Assembly (NCBI GenBank): GCA_028023455.1
Contig: JAQFVV010006544.1
Span: forward strand, 124,001-188,000
Source of the DNA: Epiperipatus broadwayi
Taxonomy: Eukaryota > Onychophora > Udeonychophora > Euonychophora > Peripatidae
Length of the DNA stretch: 64,000 bases
Direction: 5' to 3'
The notes below the pieces were generated by a model. That model had not been told where the DNA came from, ran no database searches, and worked only from the letters and a program-made list of their open reading frames with translations. The translations under genes and the position numbers were made by a program. Of this stretch, positions 36,244 through 48,089 are shown piece by piece. How positions within the stretch are numbered: the first letter of the stretch is position 1; every line of letters begins with the position of its first letter.

Positions 36244-36461
36244 CGGTACTTACGGATAATTTGCCTGATGACGTATTAGCCTGAAGGCATACCGGTCTAA
36301 TGTTGCGCTTTTTAACGTGACGTGTTCACGTGATATGCGGACACATCTTATCGAATAGATGTGTCTGCAGATCACTTGGAGACGTTATCTTAAAAATCGC
36401 AACATTAGACCGGTATGCCTTCAGGGTAATACGTCATCAGGCAAATTATCCGTAAGTACCG
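36244..36461. repeat. near-perfect hairpin, 64-bp arms
   Basis: 36244-36307 and 36398-36461 are inverse copies with one mismatch (63 of 64). Arms begin CGGTACTTACGGATAATTTG and contain CTGATGACGTATTAG and ATACCGGTCTAATGTTGCG. The 90-base loop holds a second stem, GCGGACACATCT with AGATGTGTCTGC around TATCGAAT. GC and CpG content are far above the surrounding poly-T/AT sequence. I find no flanking duplication. It could be a miniature inverted-repeat element or a source of small RNAs. Confidence 0.85.
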
Positions 36462-37119
36462 AAAAAATATATAAATAAGATCCTTCTTACTTTAAATATG
36501 GATTTGCATCTTCATGTAATGATTCACACAAGCCCATGGGTGTAATCTTCCCAAATACTTATCCAATGCTTGTATGAGATCTGACTTAGTTGCCATTTAG
36601 ATATTGCATGTAGTGAATTTAAGAGTAAGACAGGCAATTTTTTTAAAAGATTAAAGAATTAAAACAGCAAACTTTTAAGTTTTTTTTTTTTTCAAAGCAT
36701 AACTAAATTAAATTACAGATTAGAAAAAGCTTCTTATGAAATTGCTTTATTAATTGCTAAGCCAAAAAAATTATACAATTAGCAAAGATCTCTTCTTATC
36801 TCCAGCAATAAAAATTTGTGAAACTATCCATGGTTCTGAAATATCAAACACTTTTAAAAAAATTCCTGTCTAATGACACAATTAAAGAAAGAATAGATAA
36901 CCCAACTGATAATATCATATCTATGTTATTATCATGAATCAACCAAGGCATTATTTTTTCCACATGACTTGATGAATCAATTAACAATAACAATGGTGCT
37001 AACTTAATGGGTTTGTCAGATGCCTGCACAATTTGCAAATTCATGAAGATCTACAGTTTGTAAAAAAATATCTGGTTCAATTAAAGAAAGAAATATACTT
37101 AAAGAATATATATATATAT

Positions 37120-37919
37120 TGTAATGGGATGGGGAAATCAGGATGGTCATCCCTGGAGTGGTGGCAAATCATCCATAATAAACAAAATTTTAAAAATAAA
37201 TATTAAAATAATTTTTAATATCCAAAATATATAAGTAATGTTATATATTAAAAGAGCATGAGATCAATTATAGCAACTAAAAGTACAATTAATCATACAT
37301 CAACAAGCATTATCAATAAATATAAGTAATACTCAAGTCATAAAAAAACATTCATCATTATGAATGATCAATCAAAATACATAAATACAATAAGTCAACA
37401 GTCAACCTGATGACTGGATTGGAAATGGATCTTCTGTATAGACTATGCTAACTATTTAGCCCTTGCCAGCTTGTGCCAGATTATTGAAACCATTAAATTT
37501 GAATGCATGACTTAAGTGCTAATCCAGTAGAATACCTAACCAGAAAAATCTAAACAATAATGCTGGGATTTTAAAACAAGCTGATCATCATCAATACTCT
37601 GGCCACTTAGTCCCATTAATGTACTGGCCAACTATAAACTTCAATTCTAATAGAGACTAAACTAAAATAAAATGTAATGGATGCCCCTTAAGCATTAATA
37701 TACACCCCCTTTCATATAATCAGACCATTATACACAAATCTAGCTCAGAGATCATAAGCTGTATGCTGTTATAATAACCAAGAGATAATGCAATACAATT
37801 TTTAACAATTGAATACAAGTTTATTAACAATAATAAAAAAAATTATCACACATATGTGATTTATAATATTCAAGTTATTACATTGATTTACAATGCCTCT
37901 TAATGAGTTACATAAACAG

Positions 37920-37951
<32 letters not shown>

Positions 37952-40045
37952 GCACAGATGTGTGTTTTATAATATACAAGGAATACATTTCAATTGACAT
38001 GTAATAAAATTAAAAAATGACTAAAATTTTACATTTGTGTTCTATTTGACACTCATTGATATATATATATATATACACACAGAGTGCAGTACAATTTAGA
38101 AATGAACATATTTAAATTGACATTTACTAATAAAAATAATTACATTTTACATATATGTGTGGGTTACCATAAAATCAAAATTTGATTTATTATATTGTGA
38201 TTTAGAAATATGTTCCAATATACAACATCTATATATATATCACCATACACAAGCATGTGGTAGAATATTAAAAAAAAAAACATATTTGAATTATTATAAA
38301 ATAATAATTAAAAAAAACTGAGTTATCATATTCAATGATATCAAGTTATCATATATCATTGAACTGATGTGTGGTGTAATTTATTATTTAATATAAAATA
38401 TTTGCATTGTTGTAACCTATAAATGAAATTCAGTATACATATTTAATAACATATTTAACATATATGTGGGTGTGTATTGAATTGCAGTCATACATTGATA
38501 TCAATACATATATTTCATTTTTATCAAAATAAAATTAATTTTAAATATAATTAATTCTTGATTTAATATATATGTTGTGTGCATAGGAATGTACGTACAC
38601 ATTGATGTTTATATTATATATTTTAATTTGTTACAATATTATATTTTCATTATTAACCCAATATGAAAAATATACAAAATCATGTTTAATTCTTTCATAA
38701 CAGTTTAATATCTTTTTTTTTTTTTAAAAAAAATCAATTTCTTGACCACTGATAAAAGTTAAATCTTCCAGCACCTATATTTTATTATTTAATACTTTTT
38801 GATAGACTGCCCTTTTTTTTCATCAGATTACTCTTAACTAATTATAGTTTTTTTTTTAAAAAAGAAATAAAGTCAATTTTATGATAGGTTATTTTTCAAT
38901 TGTTGATTAATTAATTATCAACACTTTTAGAATGATATATTCTTAACTTTTTGATTTATGTTTTTTTTTACTTAAGCAAAATTATTTGCATTTGTTTGAC
39001 TTTTAAAATGTCTCTCTTTTTTAATAAATGAAAAATAAAATCATTTCATATATATAATTTTTAAAATGTCATTTCAGACCAAAAATATTAAAATAAAATA
39101 ACTCACTATATATACAGGTGATATGTTTATCTGTGGTTCCCTGCATGAACAGATAAACAGCACTATACATATACTAATTCTTTCTTCAAGCTGTTTCTCC
39201 TGGCGAGCTTGGTTTTTGGTCCATCAGGAAAGCATAGTCCAATATTGTCATCAAAAGAGGCATAATCAGGTTTATATTGGCATTGATTTGGTTCCACATA
39301 TACTTCAGGTCACCCAGCTGACTTGTATACATTTAAGGCTATAGAGATAGAGAAGTAGGTCTTGCTTTTATGTGCATCTAAACTCCTCCAGTGAATCAAT
39401 AGACTGCTTCTGGATCTCCTAACCTTGACTTCATCTACCTATCATTCATGGTTACTATTTGTATAACTCTGGAATCCAGTTGCTATTCTGCCAATTGCTT
39501 TTCAAAATAATAAAACCAGACTCTTCTGGCCAGCTAATTGCTGTCAACTCTTTTTCAAAAAAACTATTAACCAAACAAATAATTTTTTTATCCAAACCTT
39601 TTCTACTCTTGATAGCTAAAGTAATAAAAACACATTTTAAAAAGTTTTTATATGATGTTGAGTAAAACAATTTTAATATTTTCAAATCACTTTTAATCAC
39701 AAACTACTTTTAAAAGCAACTTTAAAATTTTACCAAAGGTATGATTTACATGTTATTACTTGGAGCATTGTATATAAGCATCAATTACAAAAAAATAAAA
39801 TAAACCATGCTTGTTTTTAAATTCAAAATCAAAATACAATATTAATTTATTTAGATCTTTTTAAATGTTTATTTCATAATAAAATTTATTTGAAATTCAG
39901 AACTATTTAATTCTTTTACTAAAAATATTTTATTCCAGGAAATGTAGAAAATATATATTAAAATTTTTTGTGTTTATTTCTATTTTTTCTTAATATGTGT
40001 ACACACAACTATGTTGTTGTGTGCCATGTAACCCAACTAGTTACA
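37120..40045 (-). repeat. 3' LTR (2.9 kb) of the giant-LTR element
   Basis: Landmarks shared with 40902-43655 include aatgggatgggg at the left, GCTGATCATCATCAAT, ATATAATCAGAC, CACAAATCTAGCTCAGAGA, ATCTGTGGTTCCCTGCATG, ACTTCAGGTCA, CTTCTGGCCAG and the right end TGTAACCCAA..GGTTACA region. On the minus strand a 34-residue stretch that includes WPEESGFIILKSNWQ is kept in frame between the copies, but the flanking frames are broken; I take it as shared descent rather than a gene. It includes AC/AT microsatellites near 37.92 and 38.07 kb. Confidence 0.82.
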
Positions 40046-40901
40046 TTGCTCCCCTCTGAGAAAAAGAAAATAGAAATAAAACACCTAACAATATTTTACA
40101 CAATATACATGTATAATCAAGAGAAAGTTTATATCTAAAACCATATATTTATCAATTTTTAGAGACCTGATACACATCTGACAATTAACAATAAATAGTG
40201 ACCTGCAATTCTGAGATAGATAAAGAATTCAGCCATCAGACTATAAGTACACAATGCACCATGAACATCAAGAGGACTACCTCAATTGAGACACTAAGCT
40301 ACTACAACCCTCGATAAAGGTAATACCAAACTCTTTGCAAAGCCTTATGGGAAAATATAAACTATGTCTTGCTCCTTTTCTTTGGAGACTTAGAGGTTAG
40401 AATCATGGCAGGATTATATTAACTGCTCTATGATAAACAATAGGAAATCAGAAAATGGGTTGGGGCAAATAGACAAGATATAACACCTCATGAAATTACA
40501 TAAAAACATTGCATCCTCTAGCCATTGAAAAAACCCTCCATTCACCACCAAAATTGAACATACAGCTAAACAAATTTCAACAATCAAACACACAATATAA
40601 TCTCCAAAATCATAAATTTTCTATTTAACGCTAAACATGAACTTCTTTAAAAATACATGAAAACTACTATTTTATAATTTACAATCATCAATACTCTTGT
40701 CACATATTTCACAGTAATTTTTAAAATTAATTCTGCATAAAATGTATACTTTTTTCTTTTTCAGTTGTGATTGAGATTAAGTTGATAATTTTGAAGTGAT
40801 GATCACCAGTATGTGATCAGCATCAGCCCTAAGTTGGGCAGCCATTTATAATGATTGCTACAAATACATGATCATCATCAGACCTCAGTTGGGTAACCAT
40901 T
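40046..40901 (-). other. interior of the giant-LTR element, with a 55-bp duplication near the primer site
   Basis: These 856 bases hold no coding frame I recognise. On the minus strand the 5' end carries two tandem versions of a 55-bp unit (40799-40908): each has CATCATCAG/CATCAGC, then ACCTCAGTTGGGTAACCAT or CCCTAAGTTGGGCAGCCAT, then TTATAATG. Both therefore offer a TGGxTxCCCAACT sequence resembling a primer site. The 3' end has the polypurine tract. Confidence 0.6.
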
Positions 40902-43655
40902 TATAATGGGATGGGGCATTTGATTTGAACCTGGGGTAGTTGTGTTGGTGGCAAAGCATAAATTATCAAATTTACAAAGAAGTATAATATTTAAGTAATA
41001 TAAATATATAAATAATGTTTAAGTAAAGTAATAATACAGTTTATAAATATTAAAGAAAGTATAGATATTAAGTATGATATTAATATCCAAAATATATACA
41101 TATAAATTTTTATATATTAGAGAAAAGAATGAGATCATGAGATTTCTAAGAGAGATCAGCCAGATATTCCTTAGAGTGACTAAAATTAAGTACATCAACC
41201 AGCACTATCACTAAGTTATAAGTAAGTACAAGTAATAACCATCCATTATCATGAACAATCAACAATAAAATAAATCAACAGTCCAACTTGAGGCTGGATT
41301 ATAAATGAGTCTCCTGTAGATCAGGCTAACTACTTAACTATTGCAAGCTTGGGGCAATTATTTAAACATAACTTGGATGTACAAACTAAGTACTAATCCA
41401 TAAGAATATAACCAAATAATAACATAATGCTGGGATATTAAAACATGCTGATCATCATCAATTCTCTGGCTACATAGTGTACTGGCCATTATAAACTTAA
41501 TTTCTAATAAGACTAAACTAAAATGTAATGCAGGGGCTTTAAAGAATATAATATTATGCACCAACCAGGATATATCAATCATACTGGATGCTCCTTAAGC
41601 ACTAATATATATCCCTCATCATATAATCAGACTGTTATGCACAAATCTAGCTCAGAGAACATACTATAATTGTTACTGTGATAAAGATGATGATGGTATA
41701 CATAATATTCTAAAAATCTTAGTAAGTTCACTGGAATAATTTTAATAATGAAATACAAGTTTATTAATAACAATAAAATGAGAATATGGTCTCTAGAATA
41801 AGGCTATTCACATATCAATTAAATCTTCTGATTTTGACTAACTTACAATAAAAAATTATCACATTGTGATTTACATGATTAATATACAATTCAAATTACT
41901 ATTATGGTTTACATATATGTTCTATTATGTTTACTTAAAACCCATTCAGCACACAGGCATGTGGCTTGATATAAATGAACATGTTTGAATTGCCATTTAA
42001 TTAAAAAAATGATTAAAATTTACATATAAGTTTTTGACAAGCATTGATATATATGCACATATACATGTGTGCACATGCAATTTCTGAACATATTTGACTT
42101 GTTACAAAATAAATATTTTTAGTTTTTACTTTCAAATTGTCAAAATAATATATATTAATTTTTATAATACATAATAGCATACTTATGCTGTTCACATAGA
42201 AATGTATGTAAATGCACACTGACATTTATATTATATATTTTAATTTGTTACAATATATTTTCATAATTAATCCAATATTGAAAGTATACAAAATCATGGT
42301 GCTTAATTCTTTCATAACAGTTTTTTTAATATCTTTTTTTATTTATAAAAATCAATTTCTTTTCCACTGATAAAAGTTAAATTATCCAGCAGGTATATTT
42401 TATTACTTAATATTTTTTTTACAGATTACTTTAAAAAGATGTTTTTTTTTAATCAGGTTACTCTTAACTATATTTTCTTTTTTAAAAAAAAAAATAAAGT
42501 CAATTTTATGACAGGTCACTTTTTGATTGTTGATTAATTAATTATGAATGCTTTTAGAATAATCTATTCTTTACTTTTTGATTTTTTTACTTAAGCAAAA
42601 TTATTTGCATTTGTTTTACTTTTAAAATCTCTCTCTTTTTAATAAATGAAAAATAAAATTATTTTATATCTTTTTTTAAATGACATTTCAGATCAAAGAA
42701 TATCAAAATAATGCACTGTAAATATACATGACACATTTATCTGTGGTTCCCTGCATGTATTGATAAACAGCAGCATATACATACCAATTCTTTCTTCAAG
42801 CTGAATTTCTCTTGGTGAGCTTGGTTTTTGTTCCATCAGGAAAATATAATTCAGGACTGTCATCATTGAGAGATGTATAATCAGGTTTATATTGGCAATG
42901 ATTTGGTTCCACATATACTTCAGGTCAGCTAGCTGACTTGTCCACATTTAAGGCTAGATAAAGAGAAGTGGGTCTTGCTTCTAGATGCATCTAAGTTTCT
43001 CCAGTGAATCAATAGACTGCTGATGAATCTTCTGCCTTGACTTCATCTACGTATCAATGGTAGATATCTGTATAACTCTGGAAACCAGTTGTTACTCTGC
43101 CAATTGCTTCTCAAAATAATAAAACCAGATTCTTCTGGCCAGTTAATTGCTGCCAACTATTCTCCAAAAAACTATTAACCAAACTGAAATAATCTTTTTA
43201 TCCAAGCCATTTAGTCTTGATTACTGAGCTGATCAAACAGTTTTAAAAAGTTTTTCTCTGACCTTGATTAAAACAATTTGAACCATTTCAAATCCCTTTT
43301 AATCACAAGCTACTTTTGAAAACAACTTTGAAAATTTACTAAAGATGTGATCAACATCTTTTACATGAATAGAGCATTGTATACAAGCATCAGTTATAAG
43401 AAAAAATAAACCATGCTTGTTTTTAAATTCAAAATCAGAATACAATATTAATTTATTTAGACCTTTTCAAATATTTATTTTACAATAAAATTTTGCTTAT
43501 CAGAACTATTTAATTCTTTTACTAGGATTATTTTATTCCAGGAAATGTAAAAAATGTCTACTAAAATGTTTTATGTGTTTATTTCTACTTTTCCTTTCCT
43601 ATATATATATACACACAACAATGTTGCTATGTGCTATATAACCCAATTGGTTACA
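40902..43655 (-). repeat. 5' LTR (2.75 kb) of the giant-LTR element
   Basis: It is the partner of 37120-40045 in the same orientation, about 170 bp shorter. The insert tgcaccaaccagg to tactggatgc (about 41.55 kb) is absent from the left copy, while the left copy has extra AT/AC microsatellite sequence. An 84-residue minus-strand frame (42693-42947) with PSSPREIQLEERIGMY has only a decayed counterpart in the other LTR. Confidence 0.82.
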
Positions 43656-43660
43656 ATATG

Positions 43661-44984
43661 TAGAAAATGAGCTTGAATGGCAAAAGTGCATCATGATTTA
43701 TAAAAGACTTAAAAAGATTAGTATGAATTAAGACATATTTATTGCATTATTCAGATAAAATCTAGTATTTAGACATATAGAAAAATCACTTAGTCAAATG
43801 TTACTACAAGTTTCCACAATATTTAATTACATAAAAAGTAGCACATTAATATAAGTCTCTTGAATTTTATGCCAAAAGATGGATTTCGATTCTCTTGTAT
43901 ATCAACCATAAATAAGATGGTTATCCTCTGGTAAAGTTCTATAAACAATCACATTTTTTCCCCCATTAAAAATCCCATATTATCATCTTATTTTTCTGAT
44001 CATCAATGAATTTGTTAGCATTCTTACCTCACAGATTTTTTTTTTAAAAAAAATTGATTCTTTCGCTGCAAGGAAAAAGTGTATATTAATTTTAAACATA
44101 AAATTGCAAGATCTCAAAATAAATTCACATGGTTAAAAAGTTCGAAGGATAATAATAGAAAACTGTTTGCTTCTCTCCATGAAATTCTTGGGAAAAAATA
44201 TTTTACTGCTAGCGAAAAAGCAAAATCATAATTACTCATATTTCAATATTCAATTTTTTTTTTGACAAATAATTTCCAAACGTAAATGAAAATAAAATAT
44301 GACTGAATAAGAGCACCATTTGCTTCAACCCTACAATTTAGCAACCTCCTGTGGTCGTCTTAAGAACTAACTGACTTGAAAGCAGATTCAACCCTTGAAC
44401 AGCACCTAATTTTGAATCCAAAGACAAAAAAAATATCCTTCATATGTAAATGTAGCCTTAAATATTCTGGTTCTGTTCGCCCACATATCTTTGAGAAAAT
44501 GCATTTTTGTAGCTATTAGTGATTAAAAATAATTATAGACTTTGTTTATCAACACAAACATTGAAGAAATAATCTAAGAATTGCTGTAACAAATATTTCA
44601 TTCGGTACTATGTTTTATGTAGCAATATTCTAACACATCCATTACATTACATTATTAAAATCTCTTTTGTTGTATTATTCAATTTTTGTTCTCATCATTG
44701 TTAATAAGTTTTGAGTTTTATATTCCATTAACTTTGTAATTCTTTAAGTATTTTGTATTATAATAAAAATAAAAGTCAGAAAATTATTTAAATAAGCTAA
44801 ATATAAATACAATAAAATTCCATAACAATATATACCTCTATAAAGAAATTTTTCTTTGAGGAAGGGAATAAATGTTTTTAATTTCAGGGAAGCCTTTATA
44901 TCAATAAATTTTTGCAGTTGATATGAATCATTTTTTATAAATAATGCTTCAGAACATCAAGAAATCTCACAAGAGAGTCGAATT
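43661..44984. other. AT-rich sequence, nothing recognised
   Basis: Spacer between the giant-LTR element and the RTE 3' fragment. Patches of mixed composition (44.3-44.5 kb) have no open frame with splice sites. Confidence 0.5.
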
Positions 44985-45565
44985 TTTTCAGAAGAAAATA
45001 AAGATTATTAATCATGAATTAGATTTGACTAACAACTACAAATAACTTTGCAAATTATTAATACAGATGAGACCACAATGGATAAAATTAAGCATAGAAT
45101 TAAACTTGGAGGAATTGATTTTGATAGAGATAATTTAACACTAAAATAGACCCAGGTATTTAAGAGATTTTAATAATTCTTACTTATGGATCTTAGACAT
45201 TTAACAAAATAGTAATATAAAAACTCCATATTGCTTAATAAAGAGTGAAGAGGTATTTGTTGGGAATTTTAAGAAAGAATTTAAACTGATATACTTGAGT
45301 GATAGAATAAACAACTATCTTTGATATCATTGAAAATTAAGAGACGAAATGAAGCTGGGCTGGACATATTGTTAAAAAAGATATAATAAATGAACAATTG
45401 ATATTTTAAACTATTCCAAGAGATTAAAAAGACCTAGAAAGAGGCCGCACATGAGATGGACAGATTAATTAAGGAAATTTGTTGGTGTAATGTGAAGAAA
45501 AGATGCTATGGATCAGAGAAACTAATTTAAACTTGGAGAAACCTTCATTCTGCAGTGGATCAAAA
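44985..45565 (+). mobile_element. degenerate RTE LINE 3' end (RT C-terminal region)
   Basis: Plus-strand pieces in order match the RTE C-terminus: a decayed NMKIKIDYDEL region near 45.0 kb, DETTMDKIKHRIKLG at 45.07-45.12 kb, LTYGS at 45.18 kb, a WSWAGHI-like AGHI at 45.36 kb, then a GRPHMRWTD segment at 45.44 kb and KLGETFILQWI near 45.53-45.56 kb. The last segments lie past the frameshift of the near-complete copy and so show the true end of the protein. There are many stops and indels, so it is old. Confidence 0.8.
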
Positions 45566-46884
45566 ATATAGTTGAAAATGATCTAAGTTGGTGAGTGAAG
45601 TTAAATAGTTCAAGAATAAGTGTAATAGCAAACACCTAATCTGGAGTCTGTCAAATCAAAAAAATAGCTAAGTAATGATTATAGAAGATTATAAAAGTTA
45701 TTAATACCAGTTCAATTTTAATCAATTGATGTTTAATAAACTAATCTATTAAAAAGTTATCAAAGTTTGAATAAGTATGATAATAAACCACTAATTATCG
45801 CCAATAAATTTTGTAACTAATTATGATTAGGATTGCTAAATGAACAAACGCATAGTTAAAAGTAACAGGAAATACTACATTGTACGAGGTACAAATGTTT
45901 ATTGCATTATAAAAGTATTAATATTCAAGAATTAAATGATTAAAAGGTTATAAAAGTGACTTCACAAATTCAACCTTAAATTTGTAATTGGGATCGTGTA
46001 TAGAAATAGCCTGGAAATAATAGAACATGATAGATTTCAATTAAAAGGTATTTTAAACTTGATGGCACTAATTTTATAAATTATCATGAGTTTGACAGGT
46101 TACATGTACTCATAGCATAGATAATGAACTTGCATATGCATAACTATATAAATCTTAGCAAGATTAAAGCAGTTCTTATCTTACAGAGCAAAGAATGATT
46201 AGATTGAAGAGTTTGGTAGAGAAAAGAAGAATTGTTTTAATATCCCAAAAAAGTGTGGAAATCTAAATATGCAAGATAATTAGTTTCATCTTGAAGACTA
46301 TAAAACTACCATATTTCTAAAAGACATTCTCCAATAGTCAATCACAAAAATGAATTTGGTTTACAATTTTTTTCACGAATTGAAAGATTTCCGTTGAAGA
46401 CCTAAATTTTATGGTCTCCAAGATAGAACTATTTTGCTTAGCTAGATTCATGCACATTCTTAGTTAATATTAAAGCAACAATTCTTATTCCCTAATATTA
46501 TTTTTAGTCTAAGCATATCATCTGACTTTGAACTGCTTTTAAAATGAGAGCAGCTCTAACCTTGCTGAGGTTATCTCAAAATAGGATTATTTTGTCAATA
46601 ATTTTTTATTCATATCTAAATATAAGATCAGTATAAATAAATCATTATTTTACAACAACAACAAAAAAGGATTGATTCTGCATTAATTGATTGCATCAGG
46701 ACTAGAATGAGCTATTCAAAGTTTTACATATTCTTATTTATTGTATGAACAATTTGAGATCCATATTTAAAACTGTTAGAATTTCATCCAATGTACATCA
46801 TATAAAAGATTTATATAAAATAATTATTTATAAAATATAAATTGCTAGTCTGTAAATGAGATGCATTTATTAATATTCAATCTA

Positions 46885-48074
46885 TTACAGAGAACTTGAA
46901 CAGACTTTCAAGTTCCCTTCAGTTTCCCATTCTATCTCTCCAGTTGGTCCAGATCATATCTCTCTCTCACACACACAAATATGTATATAATCAGTGCTTG
47001 GTTTATATTAAGATAGCAAATCTTCAAATTTTAATGGACAGGCTTCAATCCAACACTTCAGCAATCCATACCATTGAAAATCTGATAATGAAATGTTCAC
47101 GCTGACTTTAAGTCATTCTCACTCCTCACATATAGGACCTTGTCTATTTAAATACACAGAAGAGGCATGAACAGGATACAGGCTAAATATGCACTATTTG
47201 AATACAAATATAATTTATATACTTGGAGTTTAGATGTAATTATAGAAGATTTGAATACAGATTTCAGCTATCCACTCTGTCTCATACAATCGATACACAG
47301 GAGCATATACATGTGGAAAAAAATAAATGACTTCTAATATATGTATTTTATGCTGAACCAGCTCTTATCAATTGATCCAGATCATCATCTCTCACACACA
47401 TATAATCAGTACTTGGTTTATATTAAAATAGCAAATCTTCAAACTTTAATGGATAGGCTTCAATCTGCTCCACCCTCCAACTCTTCAGCCATCCATACCA
47501 TTAAAAATTTGATGGTAGAATGTCCAAATCCCATTGATGTGAATTGGTTGGATGAAATGAGTGGATAGCTGAAGGTAGCTTAAAAGTCTGTGCACAAATT
47601 CCCTATAATTATATCTAAACTCTAAGTATATAAATTATACTTGTATTCAAATATTATATATTCAACTTGTATCCTGCCCATCCCACTTGTGTATTTAAAT
47701 GGACAAGGTCCTATACATGAGGGGTCAGAATGAATTAAAATTAACACATGAGGAGATTTGGGCAGTCCATTATCAGATTTTCAATAGTATGGATGGCTGA
47801 AAAGTTGGAATAGATTGAAACTTGTCCATTAAAGTTTGAAGATTCTAGCTTAATATAAATTGAGCTCTGATTATGTGTGTGGGAGATGATCTGGACCAAC
47901 TTATGAGTGCTGATTCAGCTCAAAATACATATTTGGAGATCATTTATCTTTTTCATATGTGTATTGGTTTTATGAGAAAGTGGACAAGTGAAGGGAGCTC
48001 GAAAGACTGTGTTCAAATTCCCTATAATTACATCTAAACTCCCAAGTATATAAATTATAATTGTATTCAAATAT
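46885..48074. mobile_element. fold-back of tandem ~430-bp units, 15-bp flanking repeat
   Basis: TTAATATTCAATCTA (46870-46884) and TTAATATTGAATCTA (48075-48089) flank the block. Inside, on the plus strand, a unit made of an LVYIKIANLQ-encoding part (A), a segment ending TTTAGATGTAATTATAG (D) and a segment with CATATACATGTGGAAAAAAA (E) runs A-D-E-A (46.9-47.53 kb). It is then mirrored as D-A-E-D inverted (47.59-48.07 kb). Parallel ORFs at 46896-47105 and 47341-47568 share VYIKIANLQ and LMDRLQS because they are unit copies; there is no sign of a real protein. The right duplicate partly resembles unit sequence, so that boundary is less sure. Confidence 0.7.
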
Positions 48075-48089
48075 TTAATATTGAATCTA

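Larger units (their letters stand above)
37120..43655 (-). mobile_element. LTR element with giant LTRs and a tiny non-coding interior
   Basis: Two direct repeats, 37120-40045 (2,926 bp) and 40902-43655 (2,754 bp), are collinear along their whole length and carry TGTAA/TTACA termini; the inner end of the right copy has mutated to TATA. On the minus strand the interior (40901-40046, 856 bp) begins AA then TGGTTACCCAACTG, a primer-site-like sequence, and ends CAGAGGGGAGCAA, a polypurine tract directly before TGTAAC of the next LTR. ATAT lies outside both ends (37116-37119, 43656-43659), a possible 4-bp target duplication. No Gag or Pol domain is visible in the interior. The layout resembles non-autonomous LTR derivatives. 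The LTRs differ by roughly 15-20% by eye, so the insertion is old. Confidence 0.82.

Noticed and set aside
37121-43655. Simple segmental tandem duplication
   Set aside because: Correctly placed primer-site and polypurine sequences between the copies and TGTAA/TTACA ends fit LTRs better.
46896-47568. Two similar ORFs suggesting a duplicated small gene (VYIKIANLQ)
   Set aside because: The similarity is explained by tandem/inverted repeat units of about 430 bp; third copy is inverted and frame-broken.
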